Shown: piece after piece, positions 32,586 through 43,875 of the stretch
Position numbering within the stretch: the first letter of the stretch is position 1
Layout: each line of letters starts with the position of its first letter
Assembly: GCF_032452875.1 (NCBI RefSeq)
Contig: NC_083877.1
Location: 47,975,724 to 48,039,723, forward strand
Reading direction: 5' to 3'
From: Bos javanicus
Taxonomy: Eukaryota > Chordata > Mammalia > Artiodactyla > Bovidae
Length of the DNA: 64,000 bases
Program-made: the position numbers and the translations under genes
The notes under the pieces: generated by a model
What the model was told of the DNA's origin: nothing
What the model saw: only the letters and a program-made list of their open reading frames with translations
Database searches by the model: none

Positions 32586-33434
32586 AAAGCATCTTACTAC
32601 TATAGTAAATCCATTGTTTGTGATTTCCCATACCTATCTAATTAAGAAATCTAAAACAAGAAGATATTTGGATTAACCTAATTTGGAGGCTGAATAGTCT
32701 CTTTCATTTGGTCATGTCCAGGTAAACAGAGGTGTCCACCTCTCCACGTACCCCAGACTTGTGCACACTTAGTTTTCTGTCTTCACATGTATGGCCACAC
32801 TCTCGCCAACCAGACCAGATGAAAAGGGAATTGAGGACAAAGCAGGGTTTGCAGTTGACTTTTTTTTTTTTTTTTTTGGTCTACTTGGACACATTGACTT
32901 ATATTCTCTCTCAGTATTTAGGGTCTTGATGATTCCTCTCTTGAGTTGGAAAGCTCAAGCCCTGGGCTCACAACCCCCCCAGGAGACTGATTACTGTAAA
33001 TCACCATTGACCTCCTCTCCACTTAAACCCAGAGGTCAGAACTTTAAAGACTCTGTAAAGAGTTTACAGTGGTGCATTAGGCTTCATCTATAACATAACC
33101 TGGTAGTGCTGTGTGGGAGAGATAACCGTGGCTAATAGCCCTGGTGGAGCAAGATAGGGGGCCAGCAGCCTAAGGCCGGAGGGAGAGGCAGAGACTTAGG
33201 AGTGAAGGTCATGGGCAAGGATGGCACACCAGCCACTCTGGCCAGTAGATGGGGCCACAGCTCATCTCCGCCAGCCAGGTGGAGGCCCTTGGGTGCTTTG
33301 TGCTGCCTTTGATTCTCCTTTTTCCTTTGGAACTTGATTCTTCCTCCCTCTCTCCCTTTTTGTAATTGCCAAAGTTGTTTTACATTTCCCTGCAGTTTTT
33401 TTTTTTTTTCTCTTCTCTTTCTTCATTCCCATTC
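32586..33434. other. Unique intergenic stretch
   Basis: No recognised repeat, apart from T runs at about 32861-32878 and 33397-33409. It contains a CTCF-like site at 33242-33255. Confidence 0.4.
33242..33255 (+). promoter_or_regulatory. CTCF-like motif
   Basis: ccagtagatggggc fits the CTCF core (CCA-S-Y-AG-R-K-GG) except for G in place of the usual C after GG. Motif evidence only. Confidence 0.3.
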
Positions 33435-33500
33435 TATTCATATCACACACATTTGCGTGCCTACTGTGTGCCGAGCACTGGTCCAGGCACTGTCAGTAGA
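33435..33500 (-). mobile_element. L2-like 3' end fragment
   Basis: 'gcctactgtgtgccgagcac' and 'ggtccaggcactgtcagtag' match the antisense L2 end. Confidence 0.5.
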
Positions 33501-33555
33501 GGATTGATTGAGGCTCTCAGGGTCTCTGTGTTTGGGCTGCTGACATTCAGAGATG

Positions 33556-33705
33556 TAAGCCAGTGCTTCTCAAACATGAATGTGCATGTAAATCATTTGA
33601 GCATCTTGTGAAAATGCACATTCTGATTCAGGAAGTCTCGGTGGGGCTAGAGATACTGCATTTCTAATAAGCTCCTGCGTGATACTGACACTGGTGGTCC
33701 AAAGC
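33556..33705 (+). mobile_element. MER5-type hAT-Charlie element
   Basis: 'gccagtgcttctcaaacatg' start, 'gattcaggaagtctcggtgg' and 'gcatttctaataagctcctg' centre, 'actgacactggtggtcc' end. This is the layout of the MER5A non-autonomous DNA transposon. Confidence 0.8.
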
Positions 33706-34019
33706 CTATACTATGCATAGCAAGAATGCAGAGCCCTTCTGATCCCCCCTCCTTCCCTAAGCGGCTGGCTGAGTGTTCTCATTTATGTTAGTGGAGTTTC
33801 ACAATGTCACAGACTTGACCTTTCCTGTGAGGCTGTCAGTTGTGTTCTGTGCCCCCGCGTTAGGCTAGCATTCACTCAAATATTCAAGAAACACAAGGGA
33901 GACACAGGCGGGAGGGTATGGGGAGATGACCCCACAGCTTTCCATCCCAGCCAAGTCTCATGCCGTGTGGTGAGCAGGACCGCTGAGATGCATTAGACAC
34001 ACAGGACAGCTCCTGCTTC
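33706..34019. other. Unique intergenic stretch
   Basis: No recognised repeat or gene. Confidence 0.4.
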
Positions 34020-34680
34020 TGGATGATAATAGCACATTAAGCGCCTCGCATGATATAGGCTTTCTCTGGTAACGGGGGTGCCATTTACTAATTTGCCGCT
34101 CTTACATGACTAATTTAACTCTAGTTACTACTCAGTCATTAGGGAGTCACTTATTCACAAGGCAGAATCAGGCTAAATAAATAATAGGAAGCTGGGAAAA
34201 GAGGCAGATGAAAGTAGAAAGTGGAAGTTAGCTTTTAATGCAGGCTAGAAATTTGCTGGTGTTCAATGCAGATCCCCCCATTTAGAGCATAAATACAGGC
34301 TCTTCCTCTGTTTTTAAGTCCCTGTGACCCTAAATGAATAGAATCCTCTAGCAGAGAGCAGCTACCTTCTCTTCTAATAAGAATCACATCCCAATAGAAT
34401 GTACATTTCCAATTACTATGCAAAAACAATGGCAGAATTACTTAAAAATGTGCAGCCCCCTAAGGGCTCACGATGCTGTAGTCCATGTGAATCTACCATT
34501 TGCATGCAGCTATTGTGGGGAACAACCGAATCCTCCATCACAGGCTATTTAATCAAGCGAGAAGCCCCTAAATTTCTTTGCAAAGATTCACAAGTTCTGG
34601 AGCTAAATATGCAATTGGTAATATATTCTGACTGTCTGCATGCACCCTTCCTTGTTTCATTCTGAATGGCATGGTGTTTG
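34020..34680. promoter_or_regulatory. Candidate conserved non-coding element with POU/SOX motifs
   Basis: 660 bp of repeat-free, high-complexity DNA. Motif cores include 'gactaatttaactctagtta', 'ttcaatgcagatcccccc', 'atgcaaaaacaatgg' (34418-34432, POU half-site next to a SOX site) and 'atttgcat' (34498-34505, octamer) with 'ctattgtg' (34510-34517, SOX-type) close by. CpGs are kept at 'attaagcgcctcgcatg' and 'ttgccgctc'. By texture this is the best enhancer candidate in the window. Confidence 0.45.
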
Positions 34681-34880
34681 CGTTGACATTTAGATGATGG
34701 GTCATCTTGGATTGCTCGTGTTCACAGCTGGAACTCTAGTGGCATCTCCCATTAGTAATCACTGTGCTTTTTTTCCCTAGTGACTGAGCCGTTTACAAAC
34801 CAAGAAAAGGAAAAATTATATATTTGGATACAGACTGTAGAAGAAAAATAAACGATCAGCACAGTAGGAAAGGTGCCTAG

Positions 34881-35177
34881 GGTTACTTTCTGTGGATAAC
34901 TGAAGATCAGGTGGAAGTAAAGGACTCAAATGATGTGTTTCCCCCACCGTTACCCACTAGCCCTACTGCTAGACTTGTTATTGAAAAGTTAGATGAAAAC
35001 GGCCTGCAAAGACAGACTCCAGAATCAACCACAGCCACTAATACAATAGATGTGAGGGGAGCAGAAAGAGTTCTTTCTACAAATATCTACTTTTCTGATC
35101 TGTCAAGGTGCCTGGAATTCTCCCTTGCTTTTATCTATCTATATGATATCCATCCATCCATCCATCCATCCCCTTGA
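34881..35177 (+). other. Unexplained open frame, possible exon or retrocopy remnant
   Basis: The plus-strand frame is open from just after a TAG at 34878 to 35177, about 98 codons. Its middle part has a protein-like composition, for example 'VFPPPLPTSPTARLVIEKLD' and 'TTATNTIDVRGAERVLSTN'. It has no ATG near its start. An 'ag' lies before 'gtggaagtaaag' (34911) and a weak donor 'aaggtgcctg' near 35107. No domain is recognised. The tail runs into a (CATC)n microsatellite, so its last part is certainly not coding. I lean to chance. Confidence 0.2.
35148..35172. repeat. (ATCC)n microsatellite
   Basis: About six copies of a tetranucleotide unit (atcc). Confidence 0.9.
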
Positions 35178-36389
35178 AGTTCCTATTAAGATACAAATGA
35201 GTTTTCAGGTTGGAGCTCCTATCCTAATCCCTTGGTAGTCACAAACATTTTGGTATCATTTAGTTATCAGCTTCAGCAAGCTGTATCAGTGCCCTGACGG
35301 ACCAGTGCGTCCAGAGTCCAAGGGGAGCAGGCCAGAGGCAATGCTTTCAGAACCATAGAGGCCCCAAGTACAGAAAACGTAATGCTCCATTGTCTCTAAT
35401 GTGCAATGCAAACTAAAGACAGTTTTATTTTATTAAATTAGTATAAGAAAATCAAACTCAGTTTTGATTTTTCCTATGATGGCATTTGTTTTTTTCTTAT
35501 GATGGATATTTCTGCCACCGTTCCTGTTTTGTGAGCTAACTTGGCCAGGTCTGGGAGCCTGAAAAGTCTGAGAAGAGTCAAGGGACAGGGTAGAAGGGTG
35601 GCAGAGACATGGCAATGGAAGGAGAGAGAAGGGAAGAAAGTGTTTCTCCATGAAATGTGCCTACTTGGCAATTCTGCTAAGACTAGCCTGCACAGTTTTT
35701 CTTTCAGAGATGAAAAGAAGCCATCCTGCTATTCCTTTTTAATCCTTCAAGTCATTTTCTATTACTAGTCCTGCTACATGACATCCCCACTCAGCTCTGA
35801 GGCTGACCCAGCAGAGCCCTTGTCACTCCACTGATGAATTAAAAGGCTTCTTTGGGCTGATTTGGCTGGAGGTGCACCTTCTTGCACCTTCTCTGAAACT
35901 AGAAAATTACATGGACTTGAACTCGGGTCATCTGACATTTTCTCCCTGCACTCCACCTATGGGTCTCACTCATTTGTCCTGGGTTGGAGAAGCGCAGGAA
36001 CTTCAAAGGTCAACCTGATTCTCTTTGTGAGAACTTCTGGATAAAAGCACAGACCATCTGCCACTGTGATAGGACAAGACTGCAACCCAGCAGAGAGCAG
36101 CTTGGGGGTTGTGGGCTGTCTTCTTGGGAGAGGAGCCAAGATGGTGTTGATGGGAACTGGAAAGAAGAAGTTAGTAATGAGAAGAGTTTGTATTTTTCTT
36201 TTAGCTTGCTATGTAAAGGTAATGGGGAGCAGCCTGTTCAGAGCAGCCATGCTTAGAAGGTGGCTTATAGTCTAGGCCTTACAGAACCATGGCCACACAT
36301 TTATTCCTAAAATCTTCCTGAAGAGAAAGAAACTGCAAATGACAGGTGAACCTTTCATCACAAATCCAGAGTCCCTAAGAATACCTGAA
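35178..36389. other. Unique intergenic stretch
   Basis: About 1.2 kb without a recognised repeat or gene. Frames on both strands have no domain. Confidence 0.4.
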
Positions 36390-36560
36390 GGGTGCTTATT
36401 GCTCTCAGACTTTGTTTTAAGCAGTTTACAAATATTAACTCAATGAATGATTGTCACAACTCTCTGAAGTACGCATTAGATTATTCTTGTTTGCAGATAA
36501 GGAGACTGATGCAAAGAGAGATCATAAGATTTGCAGAGGTCATGAGATTTCTCTTTCTCC
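36390..36560 (-). mobile_element. MIR SINE
   Basis: Antisense MIR: 'gttttaagcagtttacaaat', 'gattgtcacaactctctgaa', 'gcagataaggagactgatgc'. Confidence 0.65.
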
Positions 36561-36639
36561 TATCAAAATTCTCCAGGATTCTGCTTAAAGCTTAACGGCG
36601 GCATAAGCACTACAGAGTATGTTTCTAAACAGTCACTGT

Positions 36640-37040
36640 TGTTTGTAGCAGGCTCTATGCTTAACACTTTATACAAGGATCTCATGAGGTTTGTACTGTA
36701 CCCCTCCACTACTTTTATTTTAACAGATTGGAGACAGAGAATAGAGAAGCTAGATACTTAACAGAGGGTCACATTCTTAATGCTTCCCAGATGGTACAGT
36801 GATAAACAATCTCCCAGTAATATAGGAGATGTGGCTTCAATCCCTGGGTTGGGAAGATTCCCTGGAGAAGGAAATGGCAGCTCTATCCAGTATTCTTGCC
36901 TGGAAAATTCCATGGAAAGAGGAACCTGGAAGGCATGGGGTCGCAAAGAGCCAGATACGATCTAAGCAACTGAGCACATACACACATATTCTTAATAAGT
37001 GACCTGAGCTTAGACTAGAACCTGGGGCTGTTGGCTTCTA
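36640..37040 (-). mobile_element. MIR SINE split by a Bov-tA
   Basis: The left part is 'tatgcttaacactttataca' to 'agagggtcacattctta'. The right part is 'gtgacctgagcttagactag', resuming at 36988. The SINE lies between the two halves and carries its own target duplication. Confidence 0.65.
36782..36987 (+). mobile_element. Bov-tA SINE with target-site duplication
   Basis: Sense Bov-tA, head 'gcttcccagatggtacagtg' to end 'agataCGAtctaagcaactg' and a (caca) tail. attcttaat flanks it at 36773-36781 and 36988-36996. Confidence 0.9.
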
Positions 37041-37449
37041 AAAGCCATAATTTAACTACAGCAATAAACTATTTCTCAAACTCTGGATGGATAAGAGCTA
37101 CCATAAGTGTGGTTCTATGAATCTGTAAGCATATTCTAGATTCTAAGTGCCAGGAATGGAGTTTAGATGCCTCAGAAGGGACCTGGGAAATGTCCTGGTT
37201 GCATCTCTCATAGTGGAATCCTTGACAGTTACAGAGGAAAATAGTGACTGTGAGGAGTCAAGTGCCATGATTGTCAATGAATCTCAGTTCAATTCATCAA
37301 TAATTATTGGTCACTGATAACAAGCCTTCTTTCTGTTACAAGTTTCAGCATTATGAAGGAAAGGAGTGTGTTATGCTTGCTTTCAGGAAACTCACAATCT
37401 TATTACACTGATGAGATATTTACAAAATGTATTTAATAGTATAAATCAA
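37041..37449. other. Unique intergenic stretch
   Basis: No recognised repeat or gene. Confidence 0.4.
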
Positions 37450-39125
37450 GTATGGACATGAATGCAAGCAAGTTTTGGCTACCAAATATTTTGGCCTTCT
37501 CAGTACCACCAATGTGTGGGCCAGAAAATATCCATAAGTCACAAGTTCCTTTTTCTGGGCAGAATCCCTCACCTTCTACCTTTCTTTATTCCCACCTTCC
37601 ACTTTCTGTACTAGCCCCTCAAGAGGCACTTGCCAGTCTTCAGCATCAAAACCACCAGTCCCTTGAGCCCTCTCCTGGAACCACTTTTCTTCCCTTCTGG
37701 CCAAACCCAATGGTCATCTAATCCTTCCTTTCATAGAATTCATTGTTCCCTATCATCTCCCACCATCAGTGATGTCCAGCATTTCCCCTTGATAATTTCT
37801 GACCTGAGGAAGGTGTATTGCCTGCCTTCTAGTCTGCCAGGTTTAGAGAAAGTCGTGAAAACAGTGGTAATGGGCCCATTACTGATCTGTATTTCCCTAG
37901 CTGACCTCTGGCTCTATATTTTATATTTTATAGACCTCTGGCTCTATAAATTTATTGTCAACTTCCTACTGCATTCTCCATAATGACCAAACCAACCATT
38001 GTCTAGACTTCTCAGACCCCTATGCCTATTTCCATTCTTTGCACTTGCAGAAGATTAAGTCCCATCATCTTTACTGCTGAAGACTTCAACTTGAGAGCTT
38101 CCAGTCTTCCCCCTTTTAACCAGAGGATCTTCAAGTATTTCCACTCACTATCTTGGTCTCACTCCTGTGTCTGTAGAAGAAATCGCTTCATCTTTGCAGA
38201 ATTCAAACTCTTCAAAGTAAGAAACTTCATGGCTAGTATGAAGTATGTTTTTGGAGGAGATAGTTTTACTATACATTCTTTCTTTCTCCTGCCCCTTCTG
38301 GCTCTCTTCCCTTAGCCTAAAATAAGCTTAGGCCTCCCTTTTCTTGAAACAAAAATAAACACAAAACCCGTTACTTCTTATATCAAGCTATGGCCAGATT
38401 CCTTTAAAAAAATAAGTCAAAACACATTTCCTTACCGACTTCTAACTCCTCAAGCAACTGTACTTGGCTTCTGCTTTTCTTATTTCTGAGGATCTGCATT
38501 TGGTGGTTTCCTAATGGTAAAATCTTTAGCTTTGTCTCAGTCTTTACCCTATTTCACCACTGATGGGTGTTTTCTTTTTTTTTTTTTTTAAGAAAACATG
38601 CCTCTTGCAGGGCAAGTTCTTCTGAATCAGCCTGGCGCTTGGGATCCACACAATGTTCCCACCATATTGTTTCAACAACTTCTACTAACACTTCTTTGTA
38701 CCCACCATGTCATCCAGTGCAAAGAGAGTCCTCACTGGACCCTAAGTGGATCCAGTGCTGGACCACTCCTGCCTCTTTCCTTAACTGAACTTTAATTTGG
38801 AATTCACTTCTTCCTCTTCCACCTCCATCTGAAAAACTTCTATCCATCCTTCTGTGCCCAAGTCAAATGCTACCCATTCTAGGCAACTGTCTGATTTCCT
38901 CCAGGGAGATCTCTTTGCCTTCTTCTACCCTCCCTCTTGTTCAGTGTTCATACCTCTGTTGTGGAACTTTACACATTCTGCCTTTTAGATATTTTTCTTT
39001 CCCTCCTAGAGAGTAACATAGAGAGTATCCAGGCTGACAGAAGGTGTCTAATTTCTTATTATTGATTAGTCAAGCACCTGGAATATAGAAGGTGCTCAAT
39101 AAAATCTTGGTGCATGAATAGTTGA
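37450..39125 (+). mobile_element. Long decayed L2-like LINE
   Basis: A pyrimidine-rich plus strand carries blocks like L2 coding and 3' regions: 'ccaaacccaatggtcatcta', 'cttagctttgtctcagtctt'-type text, then a clear L2 3' end at 38825-39125 ('gtgcccaagtcaaatgctac', 'atttcctccagggagatctc', 'aggtgctcaataaaatcttg'). The upstream part is much less certain. A T16 run lies near 38575 and a 30-bp-period duplication at 37903-37948. Frames inside (37452-38315) are relics or chance. Confidence 0.55.
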
Positions 39126-39283
39126 ATATTGTCAATGGTCAGAAAAGAAGTAAGTGCTGGCAGGCATAGCTGGGTCAAGTTTCATGGAGGAGGTACTCTT
39201 GTGCTTTATTCCATTCTGGTCACAAGTATTTCATAAAATACCATATCTTGAGTGTTTGTGTTTACTCTGCTGCAGACATTGGG

Positions 39284-39527
39284 TTTCCCTGGCAGCTCAG
39301 TGATAAAGAATCTGGTCTTCCCTAGTGGCTCAGTGGTAAAGAATCTGCCTGCCAATGCAGGAGATGCAGGTTTGACCCCTGGGTCAGGAAGACCCCTTGG
39401 AGAAAGAAATGGCAACCCACTCGAGTCTTCTTACTGGGAAATCCCATGGACAGAGGAACCTGGTGGGCTACAGTCCATGGGGTCACAAAAGAATCAGATA
39501 TGACTTAGTGACTAAAGAACAACCATA
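39284..39527 (+). mobile_element. Bov-tA SINE with duplicated head and target-site duplication
   Basis: Sense Bov-tA whose first 33 bases occur twice (39285-39317 and 39318-39350), so two A-box regions lie in tandem. The repeat agacattggg (39274-39283) and agacactggg (39528-39537), one mismatch, encloses the whole unit, including the extra head. Confidence 0.9.
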
Positions 39528-39537
39528 AGACACTGGG

Positions 39538-39760
39538 CAAGTACTTTTGATGCATTATTCCACTTATTCTCACGATAGCACAGGTGAGTACTATGATTAT
39601 CCATCTTATTTAGATTAAGACCTCATCTATAAAATAAACCTTAGAGTACTCTGTGTGCTAGAGGTCAAACAGCTGAGAATAGGCTGAGTTGGGAGTCACA
39701 CTCAGGTTGATTGGGGCTAAAGTCTAGCTTCTTAATGATTATACTATTTCCACAGTAAAT
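39538..39760 (-). mobile_element. MIR SINE, decayed
   Basis: Antisense MIR-like: 'attattccacttattctcac', 'agaggtcaaacagctgagaa', 'gggagtcacactcaggttga'. Confidence 0.6.
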
Positions 39761-41207
39761 TTAATTTTTAGATTTATTTTCAGATTTAAAAATCATTCAT
39801 AAGATTCACATTTAGTCTCAGTCATTTTAATCCAAAACTTGTGTTCACATTCCAGTCTCTGACTTTATTATTGATTCTGTGGCTCAGAGTTCCTCTTTGG
39901 GCCAGTGAGGCACCTGTTATTCTTGCCACACCCATGACTTTCTCTGTTATTATCCTAAAAAAGAAGGCTGATGTTTTCATTAAAGTCATGCAGAGTTGCT
40001 TATTCTTCATGAAAAGCTGTTGATCTCACCTTCAAAATTCATCCATGTTCTCCTTGGTCATAGTGAAGTCACATGTTACGTTATTGACCTGGTGCAGGAG
40101 TAACTTCATCTCCTTCCTTGAGATAAATCTACATATGATAGATTATATGCCTTCAGAGAGAATTACCTTCCAGAGTACTATAATCTCCAACATGTAAGTT
40201 CACTGATAGGAGGGAAAAAATTCTGCCTTTGCAAGGTTATTTTAGTTCTACCTGTATCATGGAGTGAAAACCATGGGTCATTTTGTAATGGCAGTCTAGA
40301 CTTGACTAGATTATAGAACAGAGAGTTCTTGAGCAAACAGGGATATTAGCTGAATTAATACTGTCTGCCATTTAGTAATTACTTAGTAATTTCTAACTGT
40401 GAAATGACATGTATTATCATAGGTGGTACAGTATATTGCTATCTTCAAGACATCAGCTCTATGGTCAGGCATTAAATCCCATGCTTTCTCTAATCTAATA
40501 TGGAAACAGGATGGCATACTCTCAGAGAGCTGTCAAGTGCAATGAAAATGTTATCTTTCTATCTTACTTGAAAGATTTAGCTCACTAGGGGCTTCCAGCA
40601 ATCCCACAATGTTCAAGCATGGCGAAATCTCTTTTAGGGTTTGTTATATCCACTCAGTCTTCAGTATTGGCAAGTTTCACTTAAAAGCAAGGTGCTTTTA
40701 ATATTTTCTAACCAAGAAAACAATTTGGTGATTTTAATCTTGCAATATAATTTCCTAGAATTATTTACTAGCAATAACACTCCTTTTCAATTGGATATTG
40801 GATAAAATAGGGGAAAAGGGAGTGAAACATTCTAAGACCCTCAGAGCTTCCTCAGAACATGCAGTTGTATATGTCATCATTGTAGAACTAAAGCTATCTA
40901 GCCACAACGCTGATGCTATTAATCAGAAGTTTCCAGGAGGATCCCATTGAAGTATATACATCCCTCCCTCCACCCATCACTTGATCAATTATTGGGTATC
41001 TTTTAAGAAACTACTTGATATGATGACTTCAATTGGCTGGCAGTGTGGGGTAAGTTGGTTCTATACGTCAACAAATTTAGAATTTGGTCTTGGTGATAAG
41101 ATAATAAACATAGCTTGTGATATGTGCATTATGAGTCTAACCAATACACAGTTATCGGAACACATCATACTCATTCATTTACTTATTGTCTTTGGCTGCT
41201 TTTGCAT
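39761..41207. other. Unique intergenic stretch, AT-rich
   Basis: About 1.4 kb without a recognised repeat or gene. Confidence 0.45.
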
Positions 41208-41395
41208 GGTGCCTGCCAATGCAGGAGACGTAAGAGACGTGGGTTTGATCCCTGGGTTGGGAAGAGGAGGCATGTCAACCCACTTCACTATTCTTGCCTG
41301 GAGAATCCCATGGACAAAGGAGTCTGGCGACCTATGGTCTATAGGGTAGCAAAGAGTCAGAAATGACTAAAGTGACTTAGCACACACATATGGCA
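41208..41395 (+). mobile_element. Bov-tA SINE, head truncated
   Basis: Starts inside the tRNA-like part ('gtgcctgccaatgcaggaga') and continues through 'ggtttgatccctgggttggg' to 'agtcagaaatgactaaagtg'. Confidence 0.88.
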
Positions 41396-41397
41396 CT

Positions 41398-41502
41398 GTA
41401 GAGTTGAATAGTTGCGACAGAAACCATATGGCCCACAGAGCCTAAAATATTTGTTATCTCATCCTTAATAGAAGAATAATGTGCCAACCTCTGCTCTAGA
41501 GT
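41398..41502 (-). mobile_element. hAT-Charlie non-autonomous fragment
   Basis: 'gaatagttgcgacagaaacc', 'atatggcccacagagcctaa' and 'aatgtgccaacctctgctc' are the antisense of a common MER-type hAT element. It directly abuts the Bov-tA on its left. Confidence 0.75.
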
Positions 41503-42657
41503 TCATGAAGAAGGCCTTATAATAAGGCCTAAGAAAAAGGTAAGAATACAGATTTCAGCTTGGCTTTATAGGGTGACGAGAGGACTGGGTTCCAGCTATT
41601 AGGTAGAAGACTTTGGACAAATTTGGCTTAGAATGTTTTAGCTTTGAAATCACAAGGAAGTTTTTAACATTTTAAAATATATATGGGACAGGAACTCAAA
41701 GTGAGCATTTTCTACACCAAAACAGGAATCAATATTTGTGACCATAACCACAAAAAAGCCTTATGAGGCAAAGGCAGAGCTTAGCATTTTTGGGTGGTAT
41801 GTATATGGGATTTTAATTTAAGAACAACTTCTCAATGAACTGGTAAGCTGAGAGTATTTTTAATACAGAAAAAGTATTTTATATACATCCTCACAGTTCA
41901 ATAGTATTGGTGATTAATATCAATGGAGATGCCAGATTGAGACAAGGAGGTTATCATTGTTCTCATAAAAGCAAAACACCCCTACTATTTCTTTGAAGAG
42001 GGAAATTCTCTCCAATTTTATATGTGCCTCCTCCTTTGATTTGAAGGTTCTTTTAAAAACCTTTCTAACAGCTGTAGTGTATGACCCTTGGAACACATCA
42101 TTTATCTGGGGAATAACATTCATTTTAATATCTTTTCACCAAGGAAGCAAGACTTAAACCTGCATTTTCTGATCCACTTAGTTGATAATATTCTTCTAAA
42201 AAAATTTTCTGGCTGGTGAAAGGAAGATAATTTAATTTAAAGAGATTAGATATATTGCTTGAAATGCAAGTCCCCCAGAATTTGACAGCAGAACAAGACC
42301 AGTGAACAGAAAATTCATCTTGCCTCCTTGCTAATACATGCATCAGGGAATTTATAAGTTGGGCCGTCAGTCTTTGCTCTGTGGAGTAATGTCAATGTCG
42401 TTGATTCTTAAAATCTGACATTCATTAGAAGCACCCAGTGTGGATATGTAGCAGGATTTTTGACAAATCAGCCAAGTGTCACCATTCTGTAAAGGATTAT
42501 AGAGTGATGCTGTTCGGCTTTGAGCTCTTTCTTTTGTCTGAATGGATCTTGTCTTCATAGAGCACATGAAAGGTTGGGTTTCATTTTCATTCCAAATGGG
42601 CTGATTTCACTTCTTTTTCCATCAAATTAAGGGGAACTTGAGGGCTTCTCCATAGGG
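41503..42657. other. Unique intergenic stretch
   Basis: About 1.15 kb without a recognised repeat or gene. Confidence 0.45.
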
Positions 42658-42890
42658 AAAAGCTAACATTTATTACTCATTTACTATGAGCCAGGTACTG
42701 TGTAGGTTCTATTTTTCTTTTTCTATCTAAAAACATAAAATGTCATGTGTGTGTGTATGTGTGTGAGTGTGAGTGTATGTCACAATAACCTATGAGTTAG
42801 TTAGCTGTTATAATTTATCCCCATTTAACAGATAAAGAAACTGAGGCTACAAGAAGCCCTGCCTTTTGTCCAAGTAATAGAGCTTCAGGG
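42658..42890 (-). mobile_element. MIR SINE containing a TG microsatellite
   Basis: 'gctaacatttattactcatt', then (tg)n at 42745-42780, then 'acagataaagaaactgaggc' and 'gtccaagtaatagagcttca'. The microsatellite lies where the MIR 3' third would be. Confidence 0.75.
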
Positions 42891-43875
42891 AAGAGGAAAT
42901 TTGTAAATCTGAAAGAAAATTTATTCTGTGCCATACAGAATTCCATTGGTTGGGCTGCTCTGCCTACTTCTACTACCTTTGTAGAGGAACTAGAAATCTA
43001 CTGATGCTGGTTGGCTCTTCAAACTTCATGCTCTCCTCACAAGCCTTGTGCAGAAATACTATAGTGGTGTTTATTATTTTGAACACAGGCACACACCTGC
43101 CCCTGCCCCCAGTTGTGTTGTTAGATTGGAAACAATGCCGCCTGTGGCTCTCTGTACCCGCCCCTCTCATTATAGCCCGTCCTTGGAACACAATCATTTT
43201 CTGTGTTGTCCAAAGGTGTCATTACAGGGTGCCTGCTATATAGTTAGTGCAGTGTCAGCATATTCGGTTTGAATACCCCCACCCCCATCCCCAGAGGCTA
43301 TAACTAGGCCATAGGAATTCCTTTGGGGCTACTATATTGGGTAGGGACATAGTTGTGTGTCTGGGGAACTGTTTTCAGTGGCTTATTATCTATAGCTTTA
43401 GGTCAAATTTGAATAAATTCTCTCCTCAATTCCAGGAAAACAATAGCTCCACAATTTGGGATGGAAAAGTAAAGTGGATTTGCATGAAGGCTTTGGGGAA
43501 GTTAAAACAAGTCAAGCCATGGGATGAAAAACTGGAGTTAAGATGTTTTATTTAAATTACAAGTTTTAAAATGAATATTGTTGAGGCAGAAGTGTATATT
43601 CTAGATAGTATTTTATGCTGGAACTTAACCTTTTACAAAATAATTTAATGGGAAGTCTGAGGTTTGTCCACCATATTTCAGAATCCTGAACATTCCACAT
43701 AGTAATTTCCATGTTTTCCCTGCAGTATCACTTTTGAAAAACTTTTTTATTTTTCCCCAGCTTCAAATATCTTTCAATTGAAAAATAGAAAGGGTTATCT
43801 TCAGAATATTTCTTTATATTCTTTCTTTATATATTTCTTCAAGGTAGAGAATGTATAGATTTTTAACCATGATAA
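42891..43875. other. Unique intergenic stretch
   Basis: No recognised repeat or gene over about 1 kb. Confidence 0.4.

Noticed and set aside
37452..38315. Run of three plus-strand frames of 89-117 residues
   Set aside because: The interval reads as decayed L2-like LINE. The frames do not join and contain no intact domain.
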